64,000 nucleotides of DNA, from contig JANQFX010000047.1 in assembly GCA_028277725.1 (NCBI GenBank), positions 62,001 to 126,000 of the forward strand, written 5' to 3'. Position 1 is the first letter of the stretch. Each line of letters begins with the position of its first letter. A model generated the notes under the pieces. It was not told the origin of the DNA. It made no database searches and worked only from the letters and a program-made list of their open reading frames with translations. Positions 25,638 to 34,371 of this stretch are shown here, piece by piece. The DNA comes from Thiohalocapsa sp. GTDB lineage: Bacteria; Pseudomonadota; Gammaproteobacteria; Chromatiales; Chromatiaceae. A program made the position numbers and the translations under genes.

Positions 25638-27134
25638 ATGCCCTACGCCTCCACCGAATCACGCAAACGCTTCCTGAACTACTTCCAGGCGTTGCTGCAG
25701 GACATGGAGGAATGCGACGAGTTGGAGCTGGCTGACGCACTGCGTTTGGGGGAGAAGAAGATCCGGGTGCCGCAACCGGCAGTCCCGTTGCAACTGAGGC
25801 TGGGCCGGGGCGAGGGCTTCCAGTTGCGGGTCGAACCCGAGCTGGTGGTGCGGGCGAACGGCGACTTCGAACACACGGGCAACCTCCTGTGCTTCGATCC
25901 CACCGAGTTCTTCGACGGCATTAGCGGCTTCCTGCGGGTGCTGGAAGACAAGGCCATCACCCTGGGGCGCGAAGACACGCTGCAACGGCGGCTGCTGGCC
26001 TATCCCAAGCTGGTCGCCGGCAGCCACCTGCGCCTGAAGCTCACCGACAAAGGCCTGGCGCTGAAGAACAAGTCGGTGAAGCGCGGCACCTGTGTCGCCC
26101 CGCTGCCCGAACCGGCCGAGTCACAGCACATGATGCGCTGGCGCCAAGCCAAGCTCGAGCGCTTGGCCAAGGTGCTCGACGCACCCATCGACACGCTGCC
26201 GCGAGGGGATGCGCTGGACCTGCTGGAGCGTGTCAACGCGCTGATGGAGCGCGAGCCCTACCGCCTGCGAACCGAGGATGGCGGCCCCGGCGGACTGCTC
26301 CGGCTGCCGACACGGCCCATACCCATCTTCATCGGCGACCTCCACGCCTGCATCGACAACCTGCTGGTGATCCTGACCCAGAACGGCTTCCTCGAAGGGC
26401 TCCTCGACGGCAGCGCGGCGCTCATCATCGTCGGCGACGCGGTACACCCGGATACGCCGGGCCAGGAAGAGGACATGGACCGCTCGATGCTGCTCATGGA
26501 TCTGATCTTCCGGCTCAAGCTCCGCTTCCCGGAGCGCGTCTTCTACCTGCGCGGCAACCACGACGGCTTTGCGGAAGACATCAGCAAGGGAGGCGTGCCC
26601 CAGGGGTTGCTATGGGAACGCGCGCTGCACGACCAGCGCGGACCGCGCTACCGGGATGCAATGCAGCGCTTCTATGACCTCTTGCCCTATGTCGCGGTGT
26701 CGAGTCGGTACATCGCCTGCCACGCCGGCGCGCCGACCATGAAGGCCACACGCAAAGACTTGGTCCAGGTCCGGGACAAGCCAAAGCTCGAGTATCAGCT
26801 CACCCACCTGCGCCTGCGCAAACCCAATTCCCCAACCGGCTATGGCGCGGCGGACGTACGCCGCCTGCGAAGGCGCCTCGGCGTCGACGCCGATACGCCG
26901 TTTGTGGTCGGACACACCCCCCTGTCCCCGGACGACACGCTCTGGTTCGACGCCGGCGGCATTCCGGACCACCATGTGCTCTTCGGCGCCAACCCTCGAC
27001 GCATCGGCGTGCTGACCCGTCTGCGCGACAAACTGGTGCCCCTCACCTACCACACCGAACCGCTGCTGCCCGTCTACAACCGCTTGGTCCGCACCGGTCG
27101 CTCGCTCGCCCAAACAACCGCCGAGGCCACCTAA
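25638..27134 (+). CDS. PPP-type metallophosphoesterase with long N-terminal domain
   Basis: Encodes 498 residues. The C-terminal 290 contain all dimetal motifs of the serine/threonine phosphatase fold: GDLHA near 232, GDAVHPDTPGQEED near 264, GNHDG near 304, CHAGAP near 360 and GHTPL near 425. The first 210 residues form a separate beta-rich and helical domain that I do not recognise (LQLRLGRGEGFQLRVEPELV, LRLKLTDKGLALKN). The substrate could be a phosphoprotein or a small phosphoester or nucleotide. It is preceded by a P-loop gene and followed by the Pho-boxed stress-protein gene. A decayed second copy of part of it lies at 4382-4603. Confidence 0.85.
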   Translation: MPYASTESRKRFLNYFQALLQDMEECDELELADALRLGEKKIRVPQPAVPLQLRLGRGEGFQLRVEPELVVRANGDFEHTGNLLCFDPTEFFDGISGFLRVLEDKAITLGREDTLQRRLLAYPKLVAGSHLRLKLTDKGLALKNKSVKRGTCVAPLPEPAESQHMMRWRQAKLERLAKVLDAPIDTLPRGDALDLLERVNALMEREPYRLRTEDGGPGGLLRLPTRPIPIFIGDLHACIDNLLVILTQNGFLEGLLDGSAALIIVGDAVHPDTPGQEEDMDRSMLLMDLIFRLKLRFPERVFYLRGNHDGFAEDISKGGVPQGLLWERALHDQRGPRYRDAMQRFYDLLPYVAVSSRYIACHAGAPTMKATRKDLVQVRDKPKLEYQLTHLRLRKPNSPTGYGAADVRRLRRRLGVDADTPFVVGHTPLSPDDTLWFDAGGIPDHHVLFGANPRRIGVLTRLRDKLVPLTYHTEPLLPVYNRLVRTGRSLAQTTAEAT

Positions 27135-27266
27135 GCGAAGCGGTACCACGCTGAATCGAGCGTCGGCAACGGTCCTCGGATCAGCCTTGCAGCGCGACCC
27201 GGCACCCAATCGCGCAGGCGAACCCCCCACGCATGCGGATGATGTCCGCTCCACAGCATGGACCTG

Positions 27267-27306
27267 ATGTCATAAATCTGTCATTTTATCGTCATAATTC
27301 GGTCAT
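27267..27306 (+). promoter_or_regulatory. Candidate Pho box F, four phased half-sites upstream of usp and the Na/Pi cotransporter
   Basis: ATGTCAT, CTGTCAT, TCGTCAT and CGGTCAT start at 27267, 27278, 27289 and 27300, exactly 11 bp apart with AT-rich 4-bp spacers. This is the best PhoB-type array in the window and points toward the two downstream genes. Confidence 0.8.
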
Positions 27307-27400
27307 GGCAGGCTCGAAGCGAAAGACCTCGCTACCCGGACGCGGAAGCGCCCGACCAATTCAAGTCTCATCGACAGTCGCACGGCTGAGTTCACGGCAT

Positions 27401-27883
27401 ATGACGAAGAAAGCGGAGACAGGGCCGATTCTGGTACCGGTGGACTTTTCCGTGCCCTCGGAGGCTGCGTTGCTGCTGGCCGTGGAGTTGGGGCGCTGCC
27501 TCCAGCGCCGGCTGCTGGTGTTGCACGTCGTGCACGACCCGGGCTCCATGCCCGGCTACTACACCAGGGCACTGAAGCAGAAACACCTGGCACGCATCGA
27601 GGATGGTGCCGCCGCGATGCTCGACGACTTCCTAGAACGCGTGATTGGTGAGCACGGCGACCTTATCAAGCGCAAGCGACTCGACGCCATGCTCGTGACC
27701 GGCCTTCCCAGTTCCCGCATCCTTGAGGTGGCGGAAAAGACAAGCAGCAGCATGATCGTCATCGCCAGCAAGGGCCTATCCGGCTGGAAGCACCTGATGA
27801 TCGGATCGGTTGCCGAGCAGGTGGTCCACCTCTCCCCGGTCCCGGTCACCGTCGTAAAGACCGAACGCAGAAAGAGAGGGTGA
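27401..27883 (+). CDS. Universal stress protein (UspA) family
   Basis: Encodes 160 residues with a full Usp domain: ILVPVDFSVPSEAALLLAVE at the start, MIVIASKGLSGWKHLMIGSV with the ATP-binding GxxGxxxxxxGS-like loop, and SPVPVTVVK at the end. The ATG at 27401 is chosen because longer frames would place the Pho box inside the coding sequence. The gene ends four bases before the start of the Na/Pi cotransporter, so both are transcribed together under box F. A phosphate-starvation role follows from this context only. Confidence 0.87.
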   Translation: MTKKAETGPILVPVDFSVPSEAALLLAVELGRCLQRRLLVLHVVHDPGSMPGYYTRALKQKHLARIEDGAAAMLDDFLERVIGEHGDLIKRKRLDAMLVTGLPSSRILEVAEKTSSSMIVIASKGLSGWKHLMIGSVAEQVVHLSPVPVTVVKTERRKRG

Positions 27884-27887
27884 GAGA

Positions 27888-29693
27888 TTGGTACACCGCC
27901 AACTAGGGTATCGGCTGCCTGACAGGTACCCGCTGTGGCTGCCGGGGCTGGTGGGGCTGGTGCTCTTCGGCGCCGCCTTCTCCGCGTTCGCGGCGGCGAG
28001 CGAGCCCTCGGGCAACGAGATCGATTGGCTGAACATGGCCATGGGCCTGTTCGGCGGACTCGCCCTGTTCCTGTTCGGCATGGACCAGATGGCCGATGCA
28101 CTCAAGGCCGTCGCCGGCGAGCGCATGAAGGACATCCTGGCGCGACTCACCACCAATCGGGTCATGGGTGCCCTGACAGGCGCTTTCGTGACCGCCGTCA
28201 TCAACTCATCGTCCGTGACGACGGTACTGCTGGTGGGTTTCATCAGCGCCGGGCTCATGTCCCTCGCCCAGTCCGTCGGCGTCATCATGGGCGCCAATAT
28301 CGGCTCCACCGTGACCGCTCAGCTGATCGCGTTCAAGGTGACCAAGGCCGCGCTGTTGATGATCGGTGTCGGCTTCACGATGCTCTTCGTCGCCAAGCAG
28401 GAGCGTGTCCGCCAGTACGGCGGGATGGTCATGGGCCTAGGCATGGTGTTCTTCGGCATGAGCGTCATGAGCGACGCGATGGCACCGCTGAGGAGCTATC
28501 CGCCGTTCATGGATGTCATGCAGACCATGGAGAATCCGCTTATCGGGATTCTGGTTGCCGCCCTGTTTACCGGACTCATTCAATCCTCGGCCGCGACCAC
28601 GGGTATCGTCATCGTGATGGCGAGCCAGGGCCTTGTTAACCTGCCCACCGGGATCGCCCTCGCCTTCGGCGCGAACATCGGCACCTGCGCCACGGCTGCA
28701 CTGGCGGCCATCGGCAAACCGCGGGAGGCGGTGCGGGCCGCCGTGGTGCATGTGCTGTTCAATGTCGTCGGCGTGCTGGTGTGGGTAGGTCTCATCGACT
28801 ATCTCGCCGAGTTCGTGCGTTGGATATCGCCGCAATATCCGGACCTGACGGGAAACGCGCGCCTTGCAGCAGAGGTGCCGCGCCAGATCGCCAACGCCCA
28901 CACCATGTTCAATGTTGCCAACACCCTGCTCTTTATCAGTTTTACCGGCCAATTCGCGCGCCTCGCCGAATGGCTGGTGCCGGATCGGCCCCTGGGGGAG
29001 GAGGCGCTCGTCGCGCGGGCCAAGTATCTGGATGACGTGCTGCTCGCGACGCCGTCGCTCGCGTTGGACCGCGTGCGCCTGGAGGTACTGCACATGGGCG
29101 AGCGCGTCCAGGACATGATGGAGCGGATCATGCCCGCCATCCTCAGCGGCAACAAGGAGACCTTGCGCGACATCGAGCGGATGGACGACGACGTGGACAT
29201 GCTGCACGCACAGATCATCGACTATCTGGGCAAGATCAGTCGGCTGTCCCTGACCGAAGCGCAGACCACCGATCTCATCCGGCTCATGGAGGCCGTCAAC
29301 GACCTGGAGAACATCGGTGATGTCATCGAGACCAACCTGATCGTGCTAGGCCACGAGCGCATCGACCAGGGCGTCTCCGTGAGCCAGCCGACGCGGGAGG
29401 TGCTGATGAACTTCCATGTCGCCGTGAATCAGGCCGTCGAAAGCGCGGTGCAGGCGGTTGCGCAGAAGAACCAGCTGGCCGCACGCTCGGTCACGTCGAT
29501 GAAACAGGAGATCAATCGGATTGCCGAGTCCGCCGCCGCCCATCAGGCGCAGCGCCTGGTCGCGGAAGAGCCGAACCGCATCCCGACCTATACCATCGAG
29601 GTCGATATCATCGAGAAGCTCAAGCGGATCTACTACTTCGCCAAGCGCATGGCGAAGACCGTGGACGACGAAGACAGTGGCGACCGGTCTTGA
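27888..29693 (+). CDS. Na/Pi cotransporter with C-terminal PhoU-like domain
   Basis: Encodes 601 residues. The membrane part (about 1-370) has two homologous repeats with the QSSS-type substrate motifs, here INSSSVTTVLL near residue 105 and IQSSAATTGIV near 231. The cytosolic part (about 385-590) is a PhoU-like helical domain (DDDVDMLHAQIIDYLGKISR, NDLENIGDVIETNL). This is the layout of NptA/YjbB-like SLC34-type proteins, which move phosphate with Na+ in or out. It starts with TTG four bases after the usp stop, with a G-rich ribosome site (GAGAGGGTGAGAG) inside usp's 3' end. Direction of transport is uncertain; YjbB in E. coli exports phosphate. Confidence 0.92.
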   Translation: MVHRQLGYRLPDRYPLWLPGLVGLVLFGAAFSAFAAASEPSGNEIDWLNMAMGLFGGLALFLFGMDQMADALKAVAGERMKDILARLTTNRVMGALTGAFVTAVINSSSVTTVLLVGFISAGLMSLAQSVGVIMGANIGSTVTAQLIAFKVTKAALLMIGVGFTMLFVAKQERVRQYGGMVMGLGMVFFGMSVMSDAMAPLRSYPPFMDVMQTMENPLIGILVAALFTGLIQSSAATTGIVIVMASQGLVNLPTGIALAFGANIGTCATAALAAIGKPREAVRAAVVHVLFNVVGVLVWVGLIDYLAEFVRWISPQYPDLTGNARLAAEVPRQIANAHTMFNVANTLLFISFTGQFARLAEWLVPDRPLGEEALVARAKYLDDVLLATPSLALDRVRLEVLHMGERVQDMMERIMPAILSGNKETLRDIERMDDDVDMLHAQIIDYLGKISRLSLTEAQTTDLIRLMEAVNDLENIGDVIETNLIVLGHERIDQGVSVSQPTREVLMNFHVAVNQAVESAVQAVAQKNQLAARSVTSMKQEINRIAESAAAHQAQRLVAEEPNRIPTYTIEVDIIEKLKRIYYFAKRMAKTVDDEDSGDRS

Positions 29694-29839
29694 ACCAGAC
29701 GCCACCGCCTCTCCCGACAAACGCCTGACCGGGCGCCGGACCGACTATCATGCCCGGGTCCTATGGTGGTTCGAGAGCGCGACAGCCGGAGACCGCGCGA
29801 TCCGCGCGGACCTTCCGCTGGGGGTATAGCGTCTGGACA

Positions 29840-30124
29840 CTATTCAGCGGCCACTGCGCCGTCCTCAGCACCGGTCCGACGACGGCGACCCATAGCCAGC
29901 GCGGGTTCCGCCGGATCTGAGCCGGCAGAGCCCAACCGGCATCCAGGCGCCGACGATCTCGGCGCTGCAGGCAATCCGCGTTTGGCAGCGAGGAGCAAGG
30001 CCAGCACCAGGGTGCCTGCAAGCGCGACGATCCAACCGGGCAAGATCAGGAGGATGTCCGACCGCCACCAGCCCTTGATGCGATCGAGACTCGACCCGCT
30101 GGAGTTCTCGGGGGACTCGGACAC
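29840..30124 (-). CDS. Possible small single-helix membrane protein
   Basis: A 94-codon frame with a GTG start. It reads MSESPENSSGSSLDRIKGWW, then one good membrane helix (ILLILPGWIVALAGTLVLAL), then a low-complexity Ala/Pro/Arg-rich tail. The amphipathic segment before the helix looks real, the tail less so. No strong ribosome site. Except for this frame, 29694-30363 has no gene. Confidence 0.35.
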   Translation of the reverse strand: MSESPENSSGSSLDRIKGWWRSDILLILPGWIVALAGTLVLALLLAAKRGLPAAPRSSAPGCRLGSAGSDPAEPALAMGRRRRTGAEDGAVAAE

Positions 30125-30363
30125 ATCGAAGCCGCTTGCTTCGGATTGTCCGATCGCCCCGGGGAATGGCGTGTCACAATCGAGGCCGGCCGCAGCACGG
30201 CGGACCTGTCGACGCCGTCCCCCGTGCCGCAGGCCACCGCCTGCGGCCTTTATAGCCTTTGATCTATCTTAGGGATTCAAAGTATCGATTTCCCTCGGGA
30301 CCGAAGGGTCTGGACACTTTGCGGGTCTGTTCAACGGCAAAGTCGGCGACCAAGGGTCAACCT

Positions 30364-32040
30364 ATGCAGATCTTCAATCAGATCAGCCTCACCAACGCCA
30401 AGGGCGACCTCTTCGGCGGGGTCACCGCCGCTGTCATCGCACTACCCATGGCCCTCGCCTTCGGTGTTGCCTCGGGCGCCGGCGCCGAGGCAGGACTCTA
30501 CGGCGCCGTCTTGGTGGGCCTGTTCGCGGCACTGTTCGGCGGTACACCGACACTGATCTCGGAACCCACGGGCCCGATGACGGTGGTGTTCACGGCGGTC
30601 ATCACAACCATGATTGCCGCGAACCCAGAGAACGGCATGGCCATGGCGTTCACGACCGTGATGATGACGGGGCTGTTCCAGATCCTGTTCAGCATCCTGA
30701 AGCTGGGCCGGTACGTGACCATGATGCCCTACACGGTCATCTCCGGTTTCATGTCGGGCATCGGTTTCATCCTGATCATCATCCAGATGCCGCCGCTCTT
30801 GGGCTATGCCTCGCCGGCCGGTGGCGTGCTCGGCTCGCTGACGGCGCTGCCGGAGTTCTTCGCCAGCGTGAAGCCGGGCGAGGCGGCGCTCGGTGCCATC
30901 GCGCTCGCCATCCTGTTCCTGATGCCGAAGGGTTGGCGTCGCTTCGTGCCGCCGCAGTTGCTGGCGCTGGTGGTCGGCACGCTGTTGGCGATCTTCGTGC
31001 TCGGCACGGGCTCCTACCGCGCAATCGGTGAAGTGCCCGGCGGGCTGCCGGACATCCAGATCCCGACCTTCACCGCGGAACAGTGGCAGCACATGGTGCT
31101 GGACGCGGTGGTGCTGGCGCTGCTCGGGTCCATCGATGCCCTACTCACCTCGGTCATTGCCGACAGCCTGACCCGCACCCAGCACAACTCCGACAAGGAG
31201 CTCATGGGCCAGGGCTTCGGCAACCTCGCCTCCGGCCTGTTCGGCGGCCTGCCCGGCGCCGGTGCCACCATGGGCACCGTGGTCAATATCCAGACCGGCG
31301 GGCGAACGGCCCTCTCCGGACTCACGCGCGCCGTCATCCTCGGCGTGGTCGTGTTCGGTGCCGGCGCACTGGTGGAACCCATCCCCAAGGCGGTGCTCGC
31401 CGGCATCGCCATCAAGGTCGGCATCGATATCATCGACTGGGACTTCCTCCGCCGCGCGCACCGCGTCTCCATGCGCGGCGCGCTCATTATGTACGGCGTC
31501 ATCGCGATGACGGTGTTCGTGGATCTCATTACCGCCGTCGGCGTGGGCCTATTCGTCGCCAATGTGCTCACCATCCGCCGGCTCGCGGACCTGCAATCCG
31601 AAGGCGTCAAGCTGCTCGGTGTGCCCGGCCAGGAGATCAGCAGCGAGTGCCCCGAGGCCACCGAGGAGGAGAAGAAGATCCTCGGCGCGAGCAACGGCAT
31701 CGTGCTCCTCTGCCTCAGCGGCCCGCTCATCTTCGGCTCCGCCAAGGCCATCACCCGCCAGCAGAACGACATCGCGGAGGCCCGCAGCCTGGTGGTGGAC
31801 CTGACCGACGTGCCACACCTCGGCGTCACCACGTCACTGGCCATCGAGGGGGCGGTTCGCGACGCCGTCGGACATGGCTGCCATGTCTACTTCGCCGGCA
31901 TGCAGGAGCAACCCAAGAAACGGCTGGAGTCCCTCGGCCTCGGCAAGCTCATCGGCGCCGATCATTGGATCGACACCCGCGTGGACGCCCTCAAGCGGGC
32001 CGTCGCCCATCGCGCCGGGCAGGTGACCGCCAGCACATGA
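30364..32040 (+). CDS. bicA: BicA-like SulP-family bicarbonate transporter
   Basis: Encodes 558 residues. The N-terminus (MQIFNQISLTNAKGDLFGG, then VTAAVIALPMALAFGVASG) and core stretches such as TPTLISEPTGPMTVVFTAVI, MMPYTVISGFMSGIGFI and GATMGTVVNIQTGGRTALSG follow cyanobacterial BicA, the Na+-dependent HCO3- importer, very closely in my recollection of that family. A STAS domain fills the last 120 residues (LVVDLTDVPHLGVTTSLAIE). The ATG at 30364 matches the BicA start; a longer frame to 30259 is not supported. It would supply inorganic carbon for the Calvin cycle (prk is in this window). Other SulP members move sulfate, so the substrate needs a test. Confidence 0.87.
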   Translation: MQIFNQISLTNAKGDLFGGVTAAVIALPMALAFGVASGAGAEAGLYGAVLVGLFAALFGGTPTLISEPTGPMTVVFTAVITTMIAANPENGMAMAFTTVMMTGLFQILFSILKLGRYVTMMPYTVISGFMSGIGFILIIIQMPPLLGYASPAGGVLGSLTALPEFFASVKPGEAALGAIALAILFLMPKGWRRFVPPQLLALVVGTLLAIFVLGTGSYRAIGEVPGGLPDIQIPTFTAEQWQHMVLDAVVLALLGSIDALLTSVIADSLTRTQHNSDKELMGQGFGNLASGLFGGLPGAGATMGTVVNIQTGGRTALSGLTRAVILGVVVFGAGALVEPIPKAVLAGIAIKVGIDIIDWDFLRRAHRVSMRGALIMYGVIAMTVFVDLITAVGVGLFVANVLTIRRLADLQSEGVKLLGVPGQEISSECPEATEEEKKILGASNGIVLLCLSGPLIFGSAKAITRQQNDIAEARSLVVDLTDVPHLGVTTSLAIEGAVRDAVGHGCHVYFAGMQEQPKKRLESLGLGKLIGADHWIDTRVDALKRAVAHRAGQVTAST

Positions 32041-32455
32041 CAGGACCTCGGCGGGCTTAGGGAGGCCCTCGCACGCACCACAAGCGTTCGGGGAGGCCCG
32101 ACGCTGCGCATGGAGTCCGTGCACCTCTCCTCAGCCCCGGGGGTCGCCGACCCCGTTGCTGCTGCTGAGACGAGCCGCCCACGCTAGGATCGCCGTCGGC
32201 GGGCACGAATCGGCCTCGCCCAGGGGCGATGGCCGGCTCGGTTGTGATCCGGGTCAAGCTTTCTCGAATTCCGTGCTTTCCGTGGACTTTTCGACGCGCC
32301 GTTGCGCTGGACAATGCACCGGACTCGGTATGCTCGACCGCAACCCAGCGCCAGGGACCGGACCACGGTCCTGGGCGGGGCTTCGACCACCCGGCCTCTA
32401 GCCGGCGCCGGGCCATGCCGACCGCATCTTCGAGACCCTCGGGAGCTGTATCAAC
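32041..32455. other. Gap between the BicA-like and DUF4914 genes
   Basis: About 415 bp, G+C-rich, with only weak overlapping frames. No terminator or promoter stands out. Confidence 0.4.
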
Positions 32456-34360
32456 ATGAGCCTTTCCGCGCACCGCCTACTCGAGCTGGAGCTACCCCAG
32501 GACGCCATCGCCATGCTCTCCGCCGCGCCGAGCGTGACGGTGGCCGAGTCCCATGAATCCCTGATGCAACTGGCCGTCCGCGACGCGGTGGACGGCGTTC
32601 AGGAGGTTGCCTACGAGGTCCCCGGCATGGGCCGGGTGCTGGAGGCAACCGTCTGCCATACCCGCAACGGCATCTGCGCCAACTATACCGAGCCCTACAT
32701 GCGCCGCCGTGACCCGGACTGCATGGTCATCGGCGACGATCGCCCGACCGATAAGCCGACCTACCTGGAACGCTTCGGCGAGCCCTTCGGCGACATGCGC
32801 GCGGCGACCTTCGACTGGCTCAAGACCCAGCCCTTGGCCGTGTTCCCCTTCTACGCGGGCCTGCCCAGCGAGGGCACCCAAGCCCTGGTCATCGCCCCCG
32901 ACAACGCCGGCTTCTTCGCCCTAGGGCTCGCGCTGCTGCAGGGCATCGTCGCCGGCGAAGCCCTGCCCGACGACTTCCGCCCGAGGTCCGTGATCTACGT
33001 CGCGCCGCCCTTTCGCCACACCCACTTCGGCGGCAAGCAGGTGGTGGTGCACAACCGCCGCGATGGCCTGCACGAGCTGTTCAGCTACAACCTCTATCCG
33101 GGGCCCAGCGCCAAGAAAGGCGTTTACGGCATGCTGCTGAACATCGGCGAGGAAGAGCGCTGGGTCACCATACACTGCTCCACTGTTCAGATCGTCACAC
33201 CCTACGAGAACAAGGTGGTGATCTCCCACGAGGGGGCCAGCGGCGGCGGCAAGAGCGAGATGCTCGAATACGCCCACCGCCAGCCCGACGGCACCCTGCT
33301 CATCGGTCGCAATCTGGTCACCGGCGAGAAGCGCAAGCTCACGCTGCCGGAGGGCTGCGAGCTGCGCCCGGTGACCGACGATATGGCCCTCTGCCACCCG
33401 TCGCTGGAGCGCGGCAACGGCAAGCTCACGCTGATGGACGCCGAGGAGGGCTGGTTCGTGCGCTGCAACCACATCGAGCAATACGGCACAGACCCGCACA
33501 TCGAGGCCCTGACGGTCCATCCGCCGACGCCGCTGCTGTTCCTGAACATCCAGGGACAACCGGGCGCGACCACCCTGCTCTGGGAGCACATCGAGGACGC
33601 CCCCGGTGAGCCCTGCCCGAACCCGCGCGTGATCATTCCTCGCAGCATCATCCCGAACGTCATCCGTGGCGCAGTGGACGTGGATGTGCGTAGCATGGGC
33701 GTTCGGACCCCCCCCTGCACCGCTCAACGACCCAGCTACGGCATCATCGGCATCTTCCACCTGCTGCCCCCGGCGCTCGCCTGGATCTGGCGTTTGGTGG
33801 CACCGCGCGGCCACGCCAACCCGAGCATCGTCGAGACGGACGGCATGAGCGCCGAGGGGGTCGGCTCCTACTGGCCCTTCGCCACCGGGCGCATGGTGGA
33901 CCACGCCAACCTACTGCTGAACCAGATCATCGAGACGCCGGAGGTGCGCTATGTGCTGATGCCGAATCAGAACATCGGCGCCTGGGAGGTCGGCTTCATG
34001 CCACAGTGGATCACCCGCGAGTACCTTGCCCGGCGCGGTGGCGCGCGCTTCGCAGCCAATCGACTCACGCCGAGCCGCTGCCCGTTGCTCGGCTACACGC
34101 CAGGTCGCATCGTCATGGAGGGCAGCACCATCGGGCACTGGTTCTTCGAGGTAGACCAGCAGCCGGAGGTCGGGCCGGCCGCGTACGACCAAGGCGCGGC
34201 CATGCTGACGAGCTTTTTCAGGGAAGAGGTCAAAGCGTTTCTGGTGCCCGACCTGCTGCCCACCGGTCGGCGTATCATCGAGTGTTGCATCGACGGCGGC
34301 GGGGTCGAGGACTATGCGAAGCTGCTCGACCTGCCTTTCCTGGAGCCGGACGATCACTGA
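32456..34360 (+). CDS. DUF4914 family protein (PEP-carboxykinase-like)
   Basis: Encodes 634 residues, the normal size for DUF4914. Conserved pieces include YMRRRDPDCMVIGDDRPTDK, FPFYAGLPSEGTQALVIAP, FRHTHFGGKQVVVHNR, YNLYPGPSAKKGVYGMLLNI and the P-loop SHEGASGGGKSEMLEYAH near residue 260, similar in placement to the kinase-1a loop of PEP carboxykinase. Late segments GIIGIFHLLPPALAWIWRLV and NQNIGAWEVGFMPQWITREY are also conserved. The fold is presumed PEPCK-like and the reaction is unknown; a nucleotide-dependent step on a carboxylate is plausible. The ATG at 32456 has GGGAG upstream. The next gene starts 11 bp later. Confidence 0.85.
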   Translation: MSLSAHRLLELELPQDAIAMLSAAPSVTVAESHESLMQLAVRDAVDGVQEVAYEVPGMGRVLEATVCHTRNGICANYTEPYMRRRDPDCMVIGDDRPTDKPTYLERFGEPFGDMRAATFDWLKTQPLAVFPFYAGLPSEGTQALVIAPDNAGFFALGLALLQGIVAGEALPDDFRPRSVIYVAPPFRHTHFGGKQVVVHNRRDGLHELFSYNLYPGPSAKKGVYGMLLNIGEEERWVTIHCSTVQIVTPYENKVVISHEGASGGGKSEMLEYAHRQPDGTLLIGRNLVTGEKRKLTLPEGCELRPVTDDMALCHPSLERGNGKLTLMDAEEGWFVRCNHIEQYGTDPHIEALTVHPPTPLLFLNIQGQPGATTLLWEHIEDAPGEPCPNPRVIIPRSIIPNVIRGAVDVDVRSMGVRTPPCTAQRPSYGIIGIFHLLPPALAWIWRLVAPRGHANPSIVETDGMSAEGVGSYWPFATGRMVDHANLLLNQIIETPEVRYVLMPNQNIGAWEVGFMPQWITREYLARRGGARFAANRLTPSRCPLLGYTPGRIVMEGSTIGHWFFEVDQQPEVGPAAYDQGAAMLTSFFREEVKAFLVPDLLPTGRRIIECCIDGGGVEDYAKLLDLPFLEPDDH

Positions 34361-34371
34361 GGTCTGCCACC

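Noticed and set aside
27233..27400. Longer start for the stress protein gene
   Set aside because: It would put all four Pho half-sites inside the coding region, and the extra residues are not part of a Usp domain.
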